DNA from: Mytilus edulis
Lineage: Eukaryota > Mollusca > Bivalvia > Mytilida > Mytilidae
Reading direction: 5' to 3'
Length of the DNA: 64,000 nucleotides
Assembly (NCBI RefSeq): GCF_963676685.1
Contig: NC_092356.1
Coordinates: 45,967,601 to 46,031,600, forward strand
Shown: one piece after another, positions 10,199-21,269 of the stretch
Numbering within the stretch: position 1 is the stretch's first letter
How the letters are laid out: each line of letters begins with the position of its first letter
Notes under the pieces: generated by a model
The model's input: only the letters and a program-made list of their open reading frames with translations
Database searches by the model: none
Told to the model about the DNA's origin: nothing
Program-made: the position numbers and the translations under genes

Positions 10199-10429
10199 CA
10201 AGGAATCCGAAATAGCACGAACACTAATGAGCTGGTCTCCGTCGACTTTCTTTATCAAACCAGTAAACATTAAATCATCTTTTACATGAGAACAATTGTG
10301 CTTCATTTCTTTCAATGTCCAATACTCTAAACATTTCATTGAGTCATTTGGTAAAAACGCACATGGATAATTTTCTACCGCAGCATAACAATGTACTAGA
10401 TTGACAACAAAAATCCACAATAAAACCAT
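10199..10429 (-). CDS. First coding exon of gene B: signal peptide and cysteine-containing N-terminal region
   Basis: The minus-strand ATG at 10429 opens a 77-codon exon that ends in phase 0 at a GTATAA donor. The first 16 residues (M-V-L-L-W-I-F-V-V-N-L-V-H-C-Y-A) form a hydrophobic signal peptide with a plausible cleavage after Tyr-Ala. The mature part has three cysteines in Y-P-C-A-F-L-P-N-D, M-K-C-L-E-Y-W and H-N-C-S-H contexts and no domain I recognise. A TTTACAG acceptor lies 13 bases before the ATG (exon could begin at 10442), so an upstream noncoding exon is likely. The exon precedes 8555-8621 in matching phase. The equivalent exon of gene A should lie just beyond the right edge. Confidence 0.83.
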
Positions 10430-10557
10430 TCTCTAGTTGCGTCTGTAAATAATTAAGATAAATAAAATTTGAAAATATGCAACTGTTATATTTTTTTTCT
10501 TTCACCACTTATTTAAAAATAATGGATGTGCATATCATAGTGTCATATCATATCATA

Positions 10558-10672
<115 letters not shown>

Positions 10673-10679
10673 AACAGTT

Positions 10680-10865
10680 AAGAGATCTGAGATCACCCCT
10701 AGTTTTTGGTGGGGTTCGTGTTGCTTATTCTTTAGTTTTCTATGTTGTGTCATGTGTACTACTGTTTGTCTGTTTGACTTATTCTTTTTTAGCCATGGCG
10801 TTGTCAGTTTATTTCCGATTTAGGAGTTTGATTGTCCCTTTGGTATCTTTCGTCCCTCTTTTAAG
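10680..10865 (+). repeat. PLE 3' tail, orphan copy
   Basis: The text 'gagatctgagatcacccc...ggggttcgtgttgc...gccatggcgttgtcag...ctttggtatctttcgtccctc' is the tail that follows the PLE reading frame at 31530-31720 (reverse strand there). No reverse-transcriptase sequence accompanies it, so this is a 5'-truncated copy. Confidence 0.7.
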
Positions 10866-10869
10866 GCTG

Positions 10870-12080
10870 TGCTCTCTCTCAGTCAAAAAAGTTTGTACCG
10901 TTCGTGTATCGTAGATGTATAAGTGTACTAATAGGCATAAAGGTGTCATGAGACTCTATCTTAATCGAACTTATTTTGATCTATTGACATAGTTTGAAAA
11001 TGATTAGAATGTGATAGTGGTTCCTAATATTGACATTTGTACGTGTACAACATGACGCATATTATCATAATAAGAATTGAAAAAAAACATTGTTATATTT
11101 TTGATAATGATTTCAACCCACTGGCAAAGATGCCTACCGACAGTTGATCTGTCCAGGTCAATTTTGATGCGATTTTCCCTGTGTCTTGTTTTCAAAAAGG
11201 TAGATGGCAAACGTATGCTTTTAAAAGTTATTTCAGAACATGTGAATTGATAACAATATGTTTCAATAGTTGATGTTGATTACCATTGTGTACACATAAG
11301 ATGTTAAATTATACTTACATTTTATACACGTGTTCCGCAAACGCAGGTTTATATCAATGAGATGTCTCTGATATGCGATAAAAAAAAAAACACTGTCCAA
11401 ACAAGAAATCTTTCCACAAAGGTTACGATTTAGACTGAATTGTTATCTCTCCTCAAGTGCAGCAATACGTGTTAAGTAATTATAATACCTTAATCCTGAG
11501 GATTCCAACATGATATGTGTATATTAACTTAATTATTTGGGAAATCGGCAGAGATAGATATATTATTTAAAATAATATTGCTATGTTTTAAACGTTCATT
11601 TTGATGTTGATTAAATAAAAGAAAACTTACATAGTACACAAATTGATTTAAATCAGATATTTTTTTTAAATTGTTAATTTTTAAACATTGAGAGATTGAC
11701 ATTTCCGTTTGTTGGTATTAATTGGAGCGTGATAATCTGAAGTATGTGTCAACACGTCCGAACTGGGTTTACTATTTCCTATTTCTATTTTGAATACTAG
11801 ACATGTTAACAGAATTATTCTACAAATTCAGAAAAAATAATGAGACTTTCAGTTAGCCTTATCTTCTTTCGACGGTTCTCTATTCTTCTTTCATCACTTT
11901 CTTTGTTTGATTGTCAAAGGTATCGTGGTTTTGATCACCTAATATTCATTCAAGCAGTTTGCAAATTAGAGTAAGGAGAGACCATAACGTCATAGCAGAA
12001 CATTTCTGAAGAAGTCAAGATAAAAGAAGTTCACCGATATTCAAATAATCGATTAAGAAGACAAATCAAAGAAGCAACGG
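10870..12080. other. Intergenic stretch, nothing recognised
   Basis: AT-rich DNA upstream of gene B. I saw no exon with good borders and no repeat shared with the rest of the window. The minus ORF 11004-11210 has no splice or domain support. Confidence 0.35.
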
Positions 12081-12480
12081 AATTGAAGGACATCACAGGA
12101 ACTTCTCCAGAAATAAATTCTTGGGGGTCGACAGAGCGTGCGTTTACTGTTATGCATACATAAATTGTCATGGATATTCATACTGAGCCAAGATATCACA
12201 ATCGGTAATAGGATACAAGCGGTACAGAAACTCTGCAGGAAGTAAAAGCTTGTGTGTCGACAAAAGGAGCGTTTACTGTTATGCATACATGACGTGTCAT
12301 GAATATCCACACTGAGCCAAGGTGTCATAATCGGTAATAGGATACAAGCGGTGCAGAAACTCTGCAGGAAGTAAAAACTTGTGCGTCGACATAGTCAGCA
12401 ATGCATGAATCACCTGTAACCAGTTATCACAATTAATCAATATATCTCAATCGGTAATAGGATACAAGCCGTAAAGTAGC
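12081..12480. repeat. Three-copy tandem repeat, unit about 120-130 bp
   Basis: The string 'cggtaataggatacaagc' occurs at about 12202, 12332 and 12452. Between copies recur 'actctgcaggaagtaaaa', 'gtcgaca' and 'tttactgttatgcatacat'. The third unit is internally diverged. The minus ORF over it is a by-product of the repeat. Confidence 0.85.
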
Positions 12481-12489
12481 AGATGAGAA

Positions 12490-13310
12490 GACTATAATGG
12501 TAACTAAAGATTTATGAAAATATGCCACTCGTGAATTGAGACGCTAACATACCGGTATTATATCAGCCCACCTATTCGAGATATTGACTCTACAGCTTGT
12601 GTAACGATAATGTCTGTCGTTACAACTCATAACTCTGTTTGGAAAGCATTTTTGTAAGGAATTATCCATTTCTTATGAAGTCTTTTTGAATTCATTCATG
12701 GTTCTATGCTATGACCAATATATCACATATGTGGTAAAAAATATGTTAAAGCATTTAGTTAGTCATTGTCTTGTCTATTTTGTAACTCTATAGTGTTTCA
12801 ATTTTGCTCCAAATAGATCAATATTGTGCTATTTATTAATACAAATTAAGATTGGTAGTGCTTATTTTAATATTGCATATCTGTATAAGACCTAATGTAT
12901 GAATAATTGAATACTTGATTTAGAAATTTAAATTGAAATAATTGATTTATTCTCCTTTGTCTATAGTTATGCGTTATTTTTTTTTATCTTTAATGTGGGT
13001 TCGTGGTAAAGTGGTGAAGACCGATGGCTACAGTGTTGAAGGTCTGTATTTGGGCGCGGGAAATTTTAGTACCTCATAAAGGATGTTTTTCATTCTCACA
13101 CACATATCGCTGGTACCTAGACCGGATTTATTTCAGAATAAATACTATGGGGGCCTCGATAGGTCAAAGTTTCCCCTACTTTAACCTGGCGATCAATCGT
13201 TTGCATTTCTACGGTTCTCTGTTCCCTCCGAGCAGCCCCGTGGTTCCCACCGTGTACTTCGCCTTCCTTCACAAGACTTACCCGTGTATTAGCACATCCT
13301 TTGTGTTAGT
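12490..13310. other. Intergenic stretch with possible repeat at 13000-13310
   Basis: The piece starting 'gggttcgtggtaaagtggtgaagaccgatgg' (13007) looks like the end of an interspersed repeat but has no second copy in this window. The plus ORF 13024-13368 runs through it and into the SINE and lacks gene support. Confidence 0.3.
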
Positions 13311-13315
13311 TAGTT

Positions 13316-13610
13316 TAAACATATTTATTTATAGTGAATTGGGAAACAAGTTTTGCAACTTATATTAATTCCTTTCCACTTTGCGGTTTTTTGAAACCTA
13401 CAAGAGTGTCTTTAAAGTGCAAGAGATGTGTCTCTCTCTTAACACGGGTCAGCCATTTATCGTCCCCTTCCGACGGACTATCATCGTTTCCTCAAGACCA
13501 TACTCGCAAATGGTGTCAAGGGAGAGCCGAAAATTCAGTCTCCGAAATGTTCATACCGGAATGGGAATCGAACCAGGAACCTTACTTTGTGTTGGAGTGG
13601 AGATTGTCCT
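13316..13610 (-). repeat. tRNA-derived SINE, best B box of its family
   Basis: Minus-strand reading gives GGTTCGATTCCC near 13560-13573, a perfect polymerase III B box, followed by the body shared with 2571-2893, 53934-54180 and 56988-57327 ('taacacgggtcag', 'ccttccgacggactatcatc', 'gcaaatggtgtcaaggg'). Overlapping plus-strand ORFs (13334-13791) are shadows. Confidence 0.75.
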
Positions 13611-13789
13611 TGTAAATATTGTTGTTGATACGTTAGTGACACATCTCTATTTACGAGGATTGCATTGTACCAACAAGACTTTCGAATTTAGCTTTGAACA
13701 ACGCCATTTTGACATGTGTTTTTACATCGTTTATTGTATTTATATTGGGTCATATATGAAACTTATTGTTTTTGTTAATATTTCATTTT

Positions 13790-14060
13790 GATCGAGTAAA
13801 GCCATTTCAATTTCAATTGATAGTGTGTCTTATATGTTTTTGTGTGAAGGATCGCGACTGTTCAAACGTTAAACTAGCTGCATTTGTATTCACCTTTCCT
13901 AAGTGTGTACACTATTGTTCAGTGGTTGGGGTTGGTTGATGTCGTTCATAAGTTTTTCTCGTTTTTTTATATAGATTAGACCATTGGTTTTTCTTTTACA
14001 TCAGTCATTTTGAGGCCTTTTATAGCTTTATAGCTGGCTCAACCATTCATAAAATCTGTA
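13790..14060 (+). repeat. Interspersed repeat R3 ('agaccattggttttt...ttatagcttta')
   Basis: The text 'gccatttcaatttcaattgatagtgtgtct...cacctttccta...gttcagtggttggggttggttgatgtcg...agaccattgg...tttatagctttatagctggc' is shared with 30110-30430, with a fragment at 49145-49270, and inverted at about 44660-44800. It is a common mussel repeat in my reading, of unknown class. Confidence 0.55.
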
Positions 14061-16330
14061 GCTTTATGGATTGTTTAGTGAATAACAGCTAGAAAACAAT
14101 TTGTTTAATTCTTTACATTCTCAAACCCAATATTTGCCATTTTTAATTTACATGTTTTTCTCGTAAGCTACCGTCAAATCCAAAGTTGACATTTCGTAAC
14201 TAAGGAGCCGCCATGTTGACTTGCTGAAATCAGTAAATATGCAAAAATGCAATAGAATAGAAAATAAAAAATAACCTACCTTGCAAATCAATTTTAATAC
14301 AACATTATACGAACTTCGATGGTACACGTATCAGAAAACGTTTTCATTTGTATGACGTCATGTTTTGAAATGACTTAAATGCGTCAATAACATCAAAAGA
14401 CTTTCGCAGAATTTTATTTAATCTTATTTTGTTGATTTCTCCGAGCTCTTTTTATTATGCATCCGAATAAGAATAAAAGTTTTTGTCTTTTGTTTTTGTC
14501 TTTTTTTAACTGCAATTTTTAAAACAATAAAATCGGCAAATGGTTTGCAAATAGGTTCCAATACATGTGGATTTACGTGGGAAGTATATTGTAACAGCCA
14601 TTATTATGTATATCACTGAGTCTGCGCTAAGTATAGAGATATATGGAGAATTTTATCACGGTGTTGTTTAAAAAGCGAAAGAAGCACGTCATACTAGAAT
14701 TATGCTGGAGGTGTGCTTTTATGAAGGTGGCCTTCTTTGGCAGTAGTTTTAAAATACTGGTAACGCATTTTTGTTAACATTGTATAGGAACATTATTTAG
14801 CAAAACAAATGGTACATATTGCAGATTAACAAAGCAAATAAACACGTATTAGTAATTGATATTTCATTTTTTAATTTCAGTTTTCAATATATGCATAGTA
14901 AAACGAACATGAATTAATGCCAGTAGATCGGAACTGTAATTTTCCGGCATTTGATGTCTTATCCTGAGACGGGAAAAGTCTGTTATTCCTTCACTTATTA
15001 AAGCCAATAGCTGTTGGTGTATCTCAGCCGCATCATTAATCAACCAATCAGAATATATTTGTGATAAGTATTTTTTTCAAGATGGCGTGTATGTCGACAC
15101 ACTTATAGTGATGCGAAGCAATAACCAAGATCCTATGATACTATGAAAATGAAAACAAAAGTAGGAAACTATTTTCTACACATATTGAATTCCACTATAT
15201 TTCGATACCACTACTGAAGAAAGCTCGCACCATAGGGTATAACCCAGTCTGATATCTAACATTTTTGTATTGACATGTAATGGTGTTTTAACGCTCATCT
15301 TGCATTTACTGTTTTAAATTATTATTATAACTTTAGGTATTCAATTTATTTAGGTTTTTCTATCCCTAGGTTAGACTACATTGCATTTGCTTTAATTAGC
15401 AAACCTTCTATAAGCTTTTCTACTTTGCATTTCATTTTGCCGCCGAATTGCTTTGATTCGAGAGCCTTAAATGAGTCTTATGTAGACGAAGCAAGTGTCA
15501 CGTGTAACAAATTATAGGCATGTTAACTCTGATCAGGGTTTGATTAAGTAATACAATAAGTGCTTTCGGTCTTTTTATTTTGTAATGAGTCTTCTTTCCT
15601 TCGGCATAACTATAGGTCTATGCTACCTTGTTATAAATAACCATCCAGTTGCTGTTGAAGTTTTTGCTGTTGTTACTTGCATAGTGGATTTAGAACCTGA
15701 AAAATACAAATATATAAAATTAAAAATATATTCTGGGAATGTTTGTTATAAGGCGAATATAAATTCATATTTCAAGAATAAAAATCCCTTCGATTTTAGT
15801 CTTACTATTCTCATTAAATCCTTATTTTATGATTATAGACGCATTATTATTATTCTGAGGTCTATCTATGAAAAGTAAAATAGCAACAATTCCAAATAAC
15901 GAGAAAAAGCAGAAACGGAAAATCCGTCTTTAAATGACAAAATCAAGAGCACAAACACATCAAACGAAAGGAAACCAACTGTCACAATACTGATTAAATA
16001 CATGCATTTTTCTATGTAGCAAATGGTGGATTAAACCTGTTTTATAGTTAGTTAAACCTCTAACTTGTATGACAGTTGCATAAAATTCTCTCATAAAAGG
16101 GCCATTGAAAAAAGCCTTCGTGTTTCCAAAGACGACAACAAAGAGATTTAAACTTGTTACTGGAATATATATAAATCATCTAAAGATAAGATAATAAATA
16201 ACGAAATAGGAATGAAATGTTATAAGGACTGCTATTTTTGTCATATTCTATATGTAGTTAATATTTTCTAATTCATTTATCTTACCACCCTGTTCAGTAC
16301 ATGTCCTCATAATGTCGATATTTTGTAATA
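14061..16330. other. Intergenic stretch, one hammerhead remnant
   Basis: No convincing exon was found. At 15462-15505 a heavily mutated retrozyme tail reads AATGAGTCTTATGTAGACGAAGC with GTGTC following, so stem II survives but the CTGATGA and GAAA cores do not. The plus ORF 15585-15878 has no domain or splice support. Confidence 0.4.
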
Positions 16331-16440
16331 AATTGTCAGAAAGAAATTTCCGTAATGTGAATTTCAGAGAGAATTTTCCGTTATGTGAATTTCAGGAAGA
16401 AGTTTCCGTAGTTTGAATATCCGAAAGTAATGTCCGTATT
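16330..16440. repeat. Short tandem repeat, unit about 28 bp
   Basis: Four imperfect copies of 'aagaaatttccgtaatgtgaatttcag' follow each other in the sequence just beyond the ShKT exon at 16555-16668. Confidence 0.6.
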
Positions 16441-16554
16441 ACTAATTTTATTCATTAAGTGAACCTGCACTATATTAAAATGTCTATCATAAATCAATAT
16501 AACCGATTGTAAAATCAATTTCACTGAATTAATGTAAATTTTAAACATACACAC

Positions 16555-16668
16555 CGCAAGTACCACAGCTGACAGGACAGTATTGGCTTACAGGTGATGA
16601 ACAAACCATGTGGTCTTGACAATTTACGAATTTGCTATCAGCACATGGCTCCTGTGTGGTGATTGGCA
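16555..16668 (-). CDS. ShKT-domain exon (114 bp, phase 1-1)
   Basis: A TGTTACAG acceptor and GTGTGT donor enclose 114 bp. After a short Pro/Thr linker (V-P-I-T-T-Q-E-P) comes C-A-D-S-K-F-V-N-C-Q-D, then M-V-C-S-S-P, Q-Y-C-P-V-S-C-G-T-C, six cysteines in ShKT order with the typical C-x3-C-x2-C end. ShKT modules are disulphide-rich, mostly extracellular, and common as accessory domains of secreted animal proteins; the fold alone does not mean toxin. With 17578-17796 it forms a two-module array in matching phase. The owner gene is uncertain: the 3' part of gene A or a separate gene. Confidence 0.83.
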
Positions 16669-16869
16669 CTGTAACATAAAATAATGTCACATTCCCTGTT
16701 TTATTTGTATACCACCTATTTCTTAATACAGTTTGGTTTTCTCTAACTTTTACTACCTTTATTGATTAAAGAATTTCTACAAAGACGGATCGTATAAAAG
16801 GTTGACGTTAATAAGTATTTGAACATGTCTATGCTTTGATATATACAAATGAGAATAATATTAGGACAT

Positions 16870-17010
16870 GTGTAAAAGAGACATCAACCCGACCAAAGAG
16901 CATAAATCATTCGAAGGTTACAAATGGGTCATCACCACAGCATACAAAAAAACACATCCAGAGGCAGGCTTCAGCTAGTCCTAAAACAATAATGTTTACC
17001 AGTTCAACAT
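16870..17010 (+). repeat. Degraded copy of mussel repeat R1
   Basis: The text 'gtgtaaaagagacatcaacccgacc...ggttacaaatgggtc...cagaggcaggcttcagctag' is a diverged relative of 29025-29130 ('gtgtcaaagagacaacaacc...ggccaccaatgggtc...'). The plus ORF 16836-17057 comes from it. Confidence 0.55.
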
Positions 17011-17577
17011 TTGAAGTAGGGTCTAGAGGATTTCTACTCCAGGAATTGATTACCTAAGGTATATTTCTTTTGATCGTACATATCCCTTTTCAGTGGTACT
17101 AAAACTTACATGTTTGTAACGATTTCCGTGGGCAATGATGAATCCACCGTGCTTGATTCAGTTTTTATTCTGAAACGTTTTAGTATCACGAATTTCCAAG
17201 AATTGCTCATTGTATGTTAGCTTTGTACCCTCTACTATTAATATTGCATAGAACAAACAATAACGAAGAACGTACATTTAAATTAAGAAGTATAAAATAG
17301 CAAGTTACTCTTATATTACGGTTTAAAGAACAGTAATGACAAACACTATATCAACATAACATTGTAGTACTGAAAGCAATGGCATAGTTCTGAACCTGCT
17401 GATATGATATAAAGTCGTTTTACACTATTATTTCAGTAATGCCATTTCAATTTCTAAGTTAAACAATAATAATCGGATAATAATAGTACAATAGCATTTA
17501 TCGGTTTGAAACACGATTACTTTGACTAGTCTCCAGGAATACAATTGTTTATCTTGTGTAGCATAATTTACACATAC

Positions 17578-17796
17578 CACAAAGTTTACAACTTAACGGG
17601 CATCTGCCACTAAATGGTGATTGACATATATCTGGATCCTGACAGTTGACAAACTGTTCATCTACACATTGTTTTAAGGCTGGTATCGTCTGCTGTTTTG
17701 CAGTTAGCGTTGATTGTATATTTTGCACTGATGATATTGTCTGCTGACCTGTAGTTTGCGTTGTTTGTATACTTTTTACAGTTGTTGCTGGCATCA
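17578..17796 (-). CDS. Thr/Gln-rich linker plus ShKT-domain exon (219 bp, phase 1-1)
   Basis: Acceptor TTTAACAG and donor GTATGT enclose 219 bp. About 40 residues are a low-complexity Thr/Gln/Ser linker with repeats of the T-T-x-Q-Q-T-I type, then a ShKT module: Q-C-V-D-E-Q-F-V-N-C-Q-D-P-D-I-C, G-R-C-P-L-S-C-K-L-C. The last base starts a Gly codon that joins the exon at 16555-16668. The linker resembles an O-glycosylated mucin-like spacer. No stop codon or transmembrane segment is near, so the gene continues on both sides. Confidence 0.85.
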
Positions 17797-17799
17797 CTG

Positions 17800-18530
17800 T
17801 TAAAGAGATATATTTTAGTTCATAAACAGTTCAGCAAAAACAAAAGAACAATATTGCTGCATGCATTTGATTTACAAATCTCTACTGTTTTTGTTTATCA
17901 ATTTATAAATTATTTTAACTAACGGTTTAATAGACTTTTAACAACTAACACACGACATCTCTTGAAAGATACAGAAGTAAACAAAACAAAGTGAAATATC
18001 TTGAATTGATATATATATTAGAACCCAATAATATTATCTTCAGGCAAATAACATTATACTGGCATTCATAGTACATTATCTACTGAACATGTATAATTGT
18101 AAAATAACTTATTATAGCGAAGTTTTAATATCAAGTTTAACACTGAGCATTACTATAGCCTTTGTTTGAGGTTGATACGAGGAATATCGTCCTCGGTTAA
18201 TATAATCTGAACTGGTCAATGTATAACGTACTGACCTCGTCAAGAGTGCATAATTGATACATATCCACCCATAAGATGTATACTCTTTTAATTATTTGTT
18301 TCGATTAATAAAATCGTGCAATATAATTTTTTTATCTGCTGCTTTCAGTCGTCCTTAAGAAATATAGTTGAACCTGTGACTTATAAAAAAAAATAATCAA
18401 ATTAGTTAAAGTATATTGAATTACATTCCATATGGTGTAGCATTCTCCTGTTTTAATTTGATATAACGATCACGTGTTTAAAATAATATGTCATGTACCT
18501 GAAGCCTTGTATTGAAGGTCAGTATACAAA
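17800..18530. other. Intron or intergenic, nothing recognised
   Basis: AT-rich sequence with no supported exon and no repeat shared elsewhere in the window. Confidence 0.35.
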
Positions 18531-18534
18531 ATGA

Positions 18535-18640
18535 AAAAAACATTCATGCAGCACCTGCATACGGAGTATATATCCCCCAATTAATACGATATTCCCAGGT
18601 TGTATTTCCTGTCATGCTTTCCTTGACAGAGGGTTGCTGC
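18535..18640 (+). pseudogene. Penelope-like element RT C-terminal fragment
   Basis: The plus strand reads A-P-A-Y-G-V-Y-I-P-Q-L-I-R-Y-S followed by L-T-E-G-C-C-S. The same motif block occurs on the minus strand in the PLE fragments at 31.8-32.2 and 48.2-48.5 kb (A-Y-G-V-Y-I-S-Q-L-I-R-Y-S-R). It breaks off at about 18640, where gypsy pol sequence starts without a gap. Confidence 0.7.
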
Positions 18641-19439
18641 TCAAAGGAATATCAGCAGATCCGAGAACAGTTGAACAATTCGTAACACCAATTTACCGAG
18701 TTACATATCGGAAGTACGTAGCTTTTTAGCGATGACTAACTACGTTGAAAGATTTATACCAGAATATTCTACAATTACCGAACCATTAAGACATTTAACA
18801 AAGCAAGGAGTGACATGGACATGGACTTCAGAACAACAACAATCGTTTATGGCACTTAAATAGGATTTTATGAACAATAGGATAATGGCTTATTTTGATC
18901 CAAGAAAGGTCACTGTTCTTATAGTTGATGCAAGTCCAGTAGGTGTTGGTGCATCACTTACTCAGGATGGCAGGGTTAACGCATACGCAAGCCGTGCGCT
19001 TAGTGATGTAGAAAACACGATACAGTCAGACAGAGCGAGAAGGACTAACCATAGTATGGGCTATAGAACGCTTTTATCTTTACCTGTACGGACACAAATT
19101 TACACTCGTTACCGATCATCAACCACTGGAATGTATTTTCAACAATCCAAAATCGAAACCGCCAGCCAGAATTTAAAGATGCAAACGTATGATTTCGATT
19201 TAAAGTACAAATCAGGAAAATCAAATGCCGCAGACTACATGTCAGGACATCCGAAGATTAACGAAGCAAATCGAACTGATCATTCCGAGGTAGCAGAAGA
19301 ATTCGTGAATTATATATCAGAGAACGCAATACCGAAAGCAATGACAATTGAAGAAATTGCATTAGAGTCCAAAGCCGATATGAATATTCAGTATGTTATC
19401 AAAGCCGTGAAAGCCAGACAGTACTCCAATACATAAACA
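18641..19439 (+). pseudogene. Ty3/gypsy pol fragment (RT end and RNase H), broken
   Basis: Reading frames in succession give K-G-I-S-A-D-P-R-T-V-E, then (shifted) F-L-A-M-T-N-Y-V-E-R-F with W-T-W-T-S-E-Q-Q-Q, a TAG stop at about 18861, then V-D-A-S-P-V-G-V-G-A-S-L, the start of the RNase H domain with its first catalytic Asp. From about 19050 to 19165 the pol frame moves (T-D-H-Q-P-L-E-C is in another frame) and returns for Y-K-S-G-K-S-N-A-A-D-Y. Frameshifts and a stop make it dead. No LTRs or integrase are visible, so it is a short truncated piece. Confidence 0.85.
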
Positions 19440-20569
19440 TTCAAAATATATAGCTTTCCTTATTCGTATATGATTAACGAAAATATTCTTACACATATGT
19501 TTTATGTGACCCGATCTTTTACACTTAACCAAATTTAAATTTTGATTTAATCATATAGTACGCAGGGAAGATATTTGTGTATATCATAGATTATATGAAT
19601 ACAAATTTGTACAAATAAGATCATCTGATGGCGGCTACTTGCAGCTTCATTTGTTCTAAACAATTTGAAACCTCTTTCATGTTTTTTTATGCAAATAATT
19701 CAACTTATATTCATAGCTTGTTCGAATGATGTACGATAACACCACTGTCCCAGGTTTGGTGCACCTTCAACTACTTTAACTGCACTACATTCTGTATGTG
19801 CATGTCGAAATCAGAAGCCTGTTATTCCATGGTTATCGTCTGTTACTGTAAATTAAATTTGATTTCATTCATTATTTTGTACATAAATAAGACCGTTAGT
19901 TTTCTCATTTGATTTGTTTTACATTTGTGATTTCAGTGTCTTAGCTGATTATGCGATATGGGTTTCAACCAGAGCTGAACATTTTTAAAATATCACGTGT
20001 TCAGATCCTACTTACGACAACAATCTTGTGGTGCACAATGTCCGCTGGTAATATCTACCCATATTCGACCTTGCATTACAGAATCCTATAAACAGATGAA
20101 GATTCCAATTCAGTTGAGCTGTGATCTGAAACCTTATAAACACATATTATTCTATCGTAGTAAACCACTGGTAGCCTATGTTTATTTCCGTAAAGGACGT
20201 CTTAAATTTTTTGAAATACTATTCTTTACTTAATCTGATACGTTTGAAACGTGTTTTTAACCTATACAGATATATAAAAATAAAAAAGGCAAACAAATAC
20301 AGGGAGAAAGAAGGGATTGTTTGTTACATTCTATTTAATGATTGTAATTGTTCACTCTCTTTCCTTTTATTAAATGTTAGGTTCTTATGACTTTATGTGT
20401 GTGTGTGTATATATATAGATACTGTAATGGATGGTGATACTTTGATAAAATAAATCTTATCTTATCTTATCTAATCTTATATCTGTTTTCCGTTAATTGT
20501 AAAGACATAATTATGGACTATGATTTTCTTTTCGAATAGTTTGATAGTTTGTACCGCCAGAGCCTTCAA
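19440..20569. other. Stretch with simple repeats only
   Basis: A fragment related to repeat R3 may lie at 19740-19930. At 20397-20480 there are (TG)n, (TA)n and 'cttatcttatctaatcttat' runs. No supported exon is seen. Confidence 0.35.
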
Positions 20570-20745
20570 TAACTATATATACGGTATGGGTTTTCCCCAT
20601 TGGTGAAGGTCTTGCTGTTGCATATAATTGTTTAAATCAGCGTCCGTTGGCCTCTGTGGGTTAGTTGACAAGTATTTGCAAACTGTACATCTGGTACAGT
20701 ACACTTGGTACCGTTTATGTTCAATTACTACCATTCGATATGTAT
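20570..20745 (-). CDS. Candidate 3'-terminal exon of a small unrecognised gene (stop at 20570-20572)
   Basis: The minus frame reads Y-Q-V-Y-C-T-R-C-T-V-C-K-Y-L then Q-R-P-T-D-A-D-L-N-N-Y-M-Q-Q-Q and ends K-P-I-P-Y-I-stop. The acceptor is unclear. A pyrimidine-rich site (CCTCCTCCATAG, exon from about 20768) would be phase 2, while CCACAG just before R-P-T-D would be phase 0 and match the upstream exon at 20986-21267. The coordinates here are therefore approximate. No family is recognised. Confidence 0.4.
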
Positions 20746-20985
20746 ATATGAAATTAATTGAAAATCTATGGAGGAGGAAATAGGGAGTATAATTTATATA
20801 TTTGAACATTGAGGTTCTTCTTATTTTAAAACTAAGGTGAGCTGTTACGCGGATTAACGTACAAAATGGAAAAATGTTACTCAATGGGGGTATACTTATT
20901 GGTGATTACTAGATATTTGTAAACACAAAATTGTGTTGCTCGTTGTGAAAAGTATATCACACAGAAAACTAAGAAATTTACTTAC

Positions 20986-21267
20986 TGGACAGAAAACCAG
21001 AATCAAATGTTTACCGCCATAGTTTTTGTAACTTCCAGTATATTGGCAGTTGCGTACATAACTAAATGATCTTCTACCAAATATATTGGTTCCATGGCCA
21101 TTATTTGTAGGTTGATGGAAAAAGCTTTCGTAATACCAGTTCTGTATCCCTCCATGTATTGGATAGAAATCACATGTTGTCCTAGAGTGAACTTCTGACA
21201 TAGTTAATTGAACGATACAAACTGCAGCCATAACTCCTTGTGCAAGCCAGTGATAAGAGAACCTTTC
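20986..21267 (-). CDS. Unrecognised secreted-protein-like exon (282 bp, phase 0-0)
   Basis: An ATTTTTAG acceptor and a strong GTAAGT donor enclose 94 in-frame codons. An internal ATG at 21231 starts M-A-A-V-C-I-V-Q-L-T-M-S-E-V-H-S, which could end a signal peptide; the frame is also open upstream of it (F-S-Y-H-W-L-A-Q-G-V), so the true start may be in an earlier exon. The rest is aromatic- and Asn/Gly-rich (G-G-I-Q-N-W-Y-Y-E-S-F-F-H-Q) with cysteines in R-T-T-C-D-F-Y, V-R-N-C-Q-Y and V-F-C-P. Phase 0 also fits the end of gene A exon 41094-41207, so continuation of gene A cannot be excluded. Confidence 0.55.
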
Positions 21268-21269
21268 CT

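Noticed and set aside
13024-13791. Overlapping plus-strand ORFs of 93-136 codons
   Set aside because: They run through a SINE copy whose relatives at three other places have no open frame.
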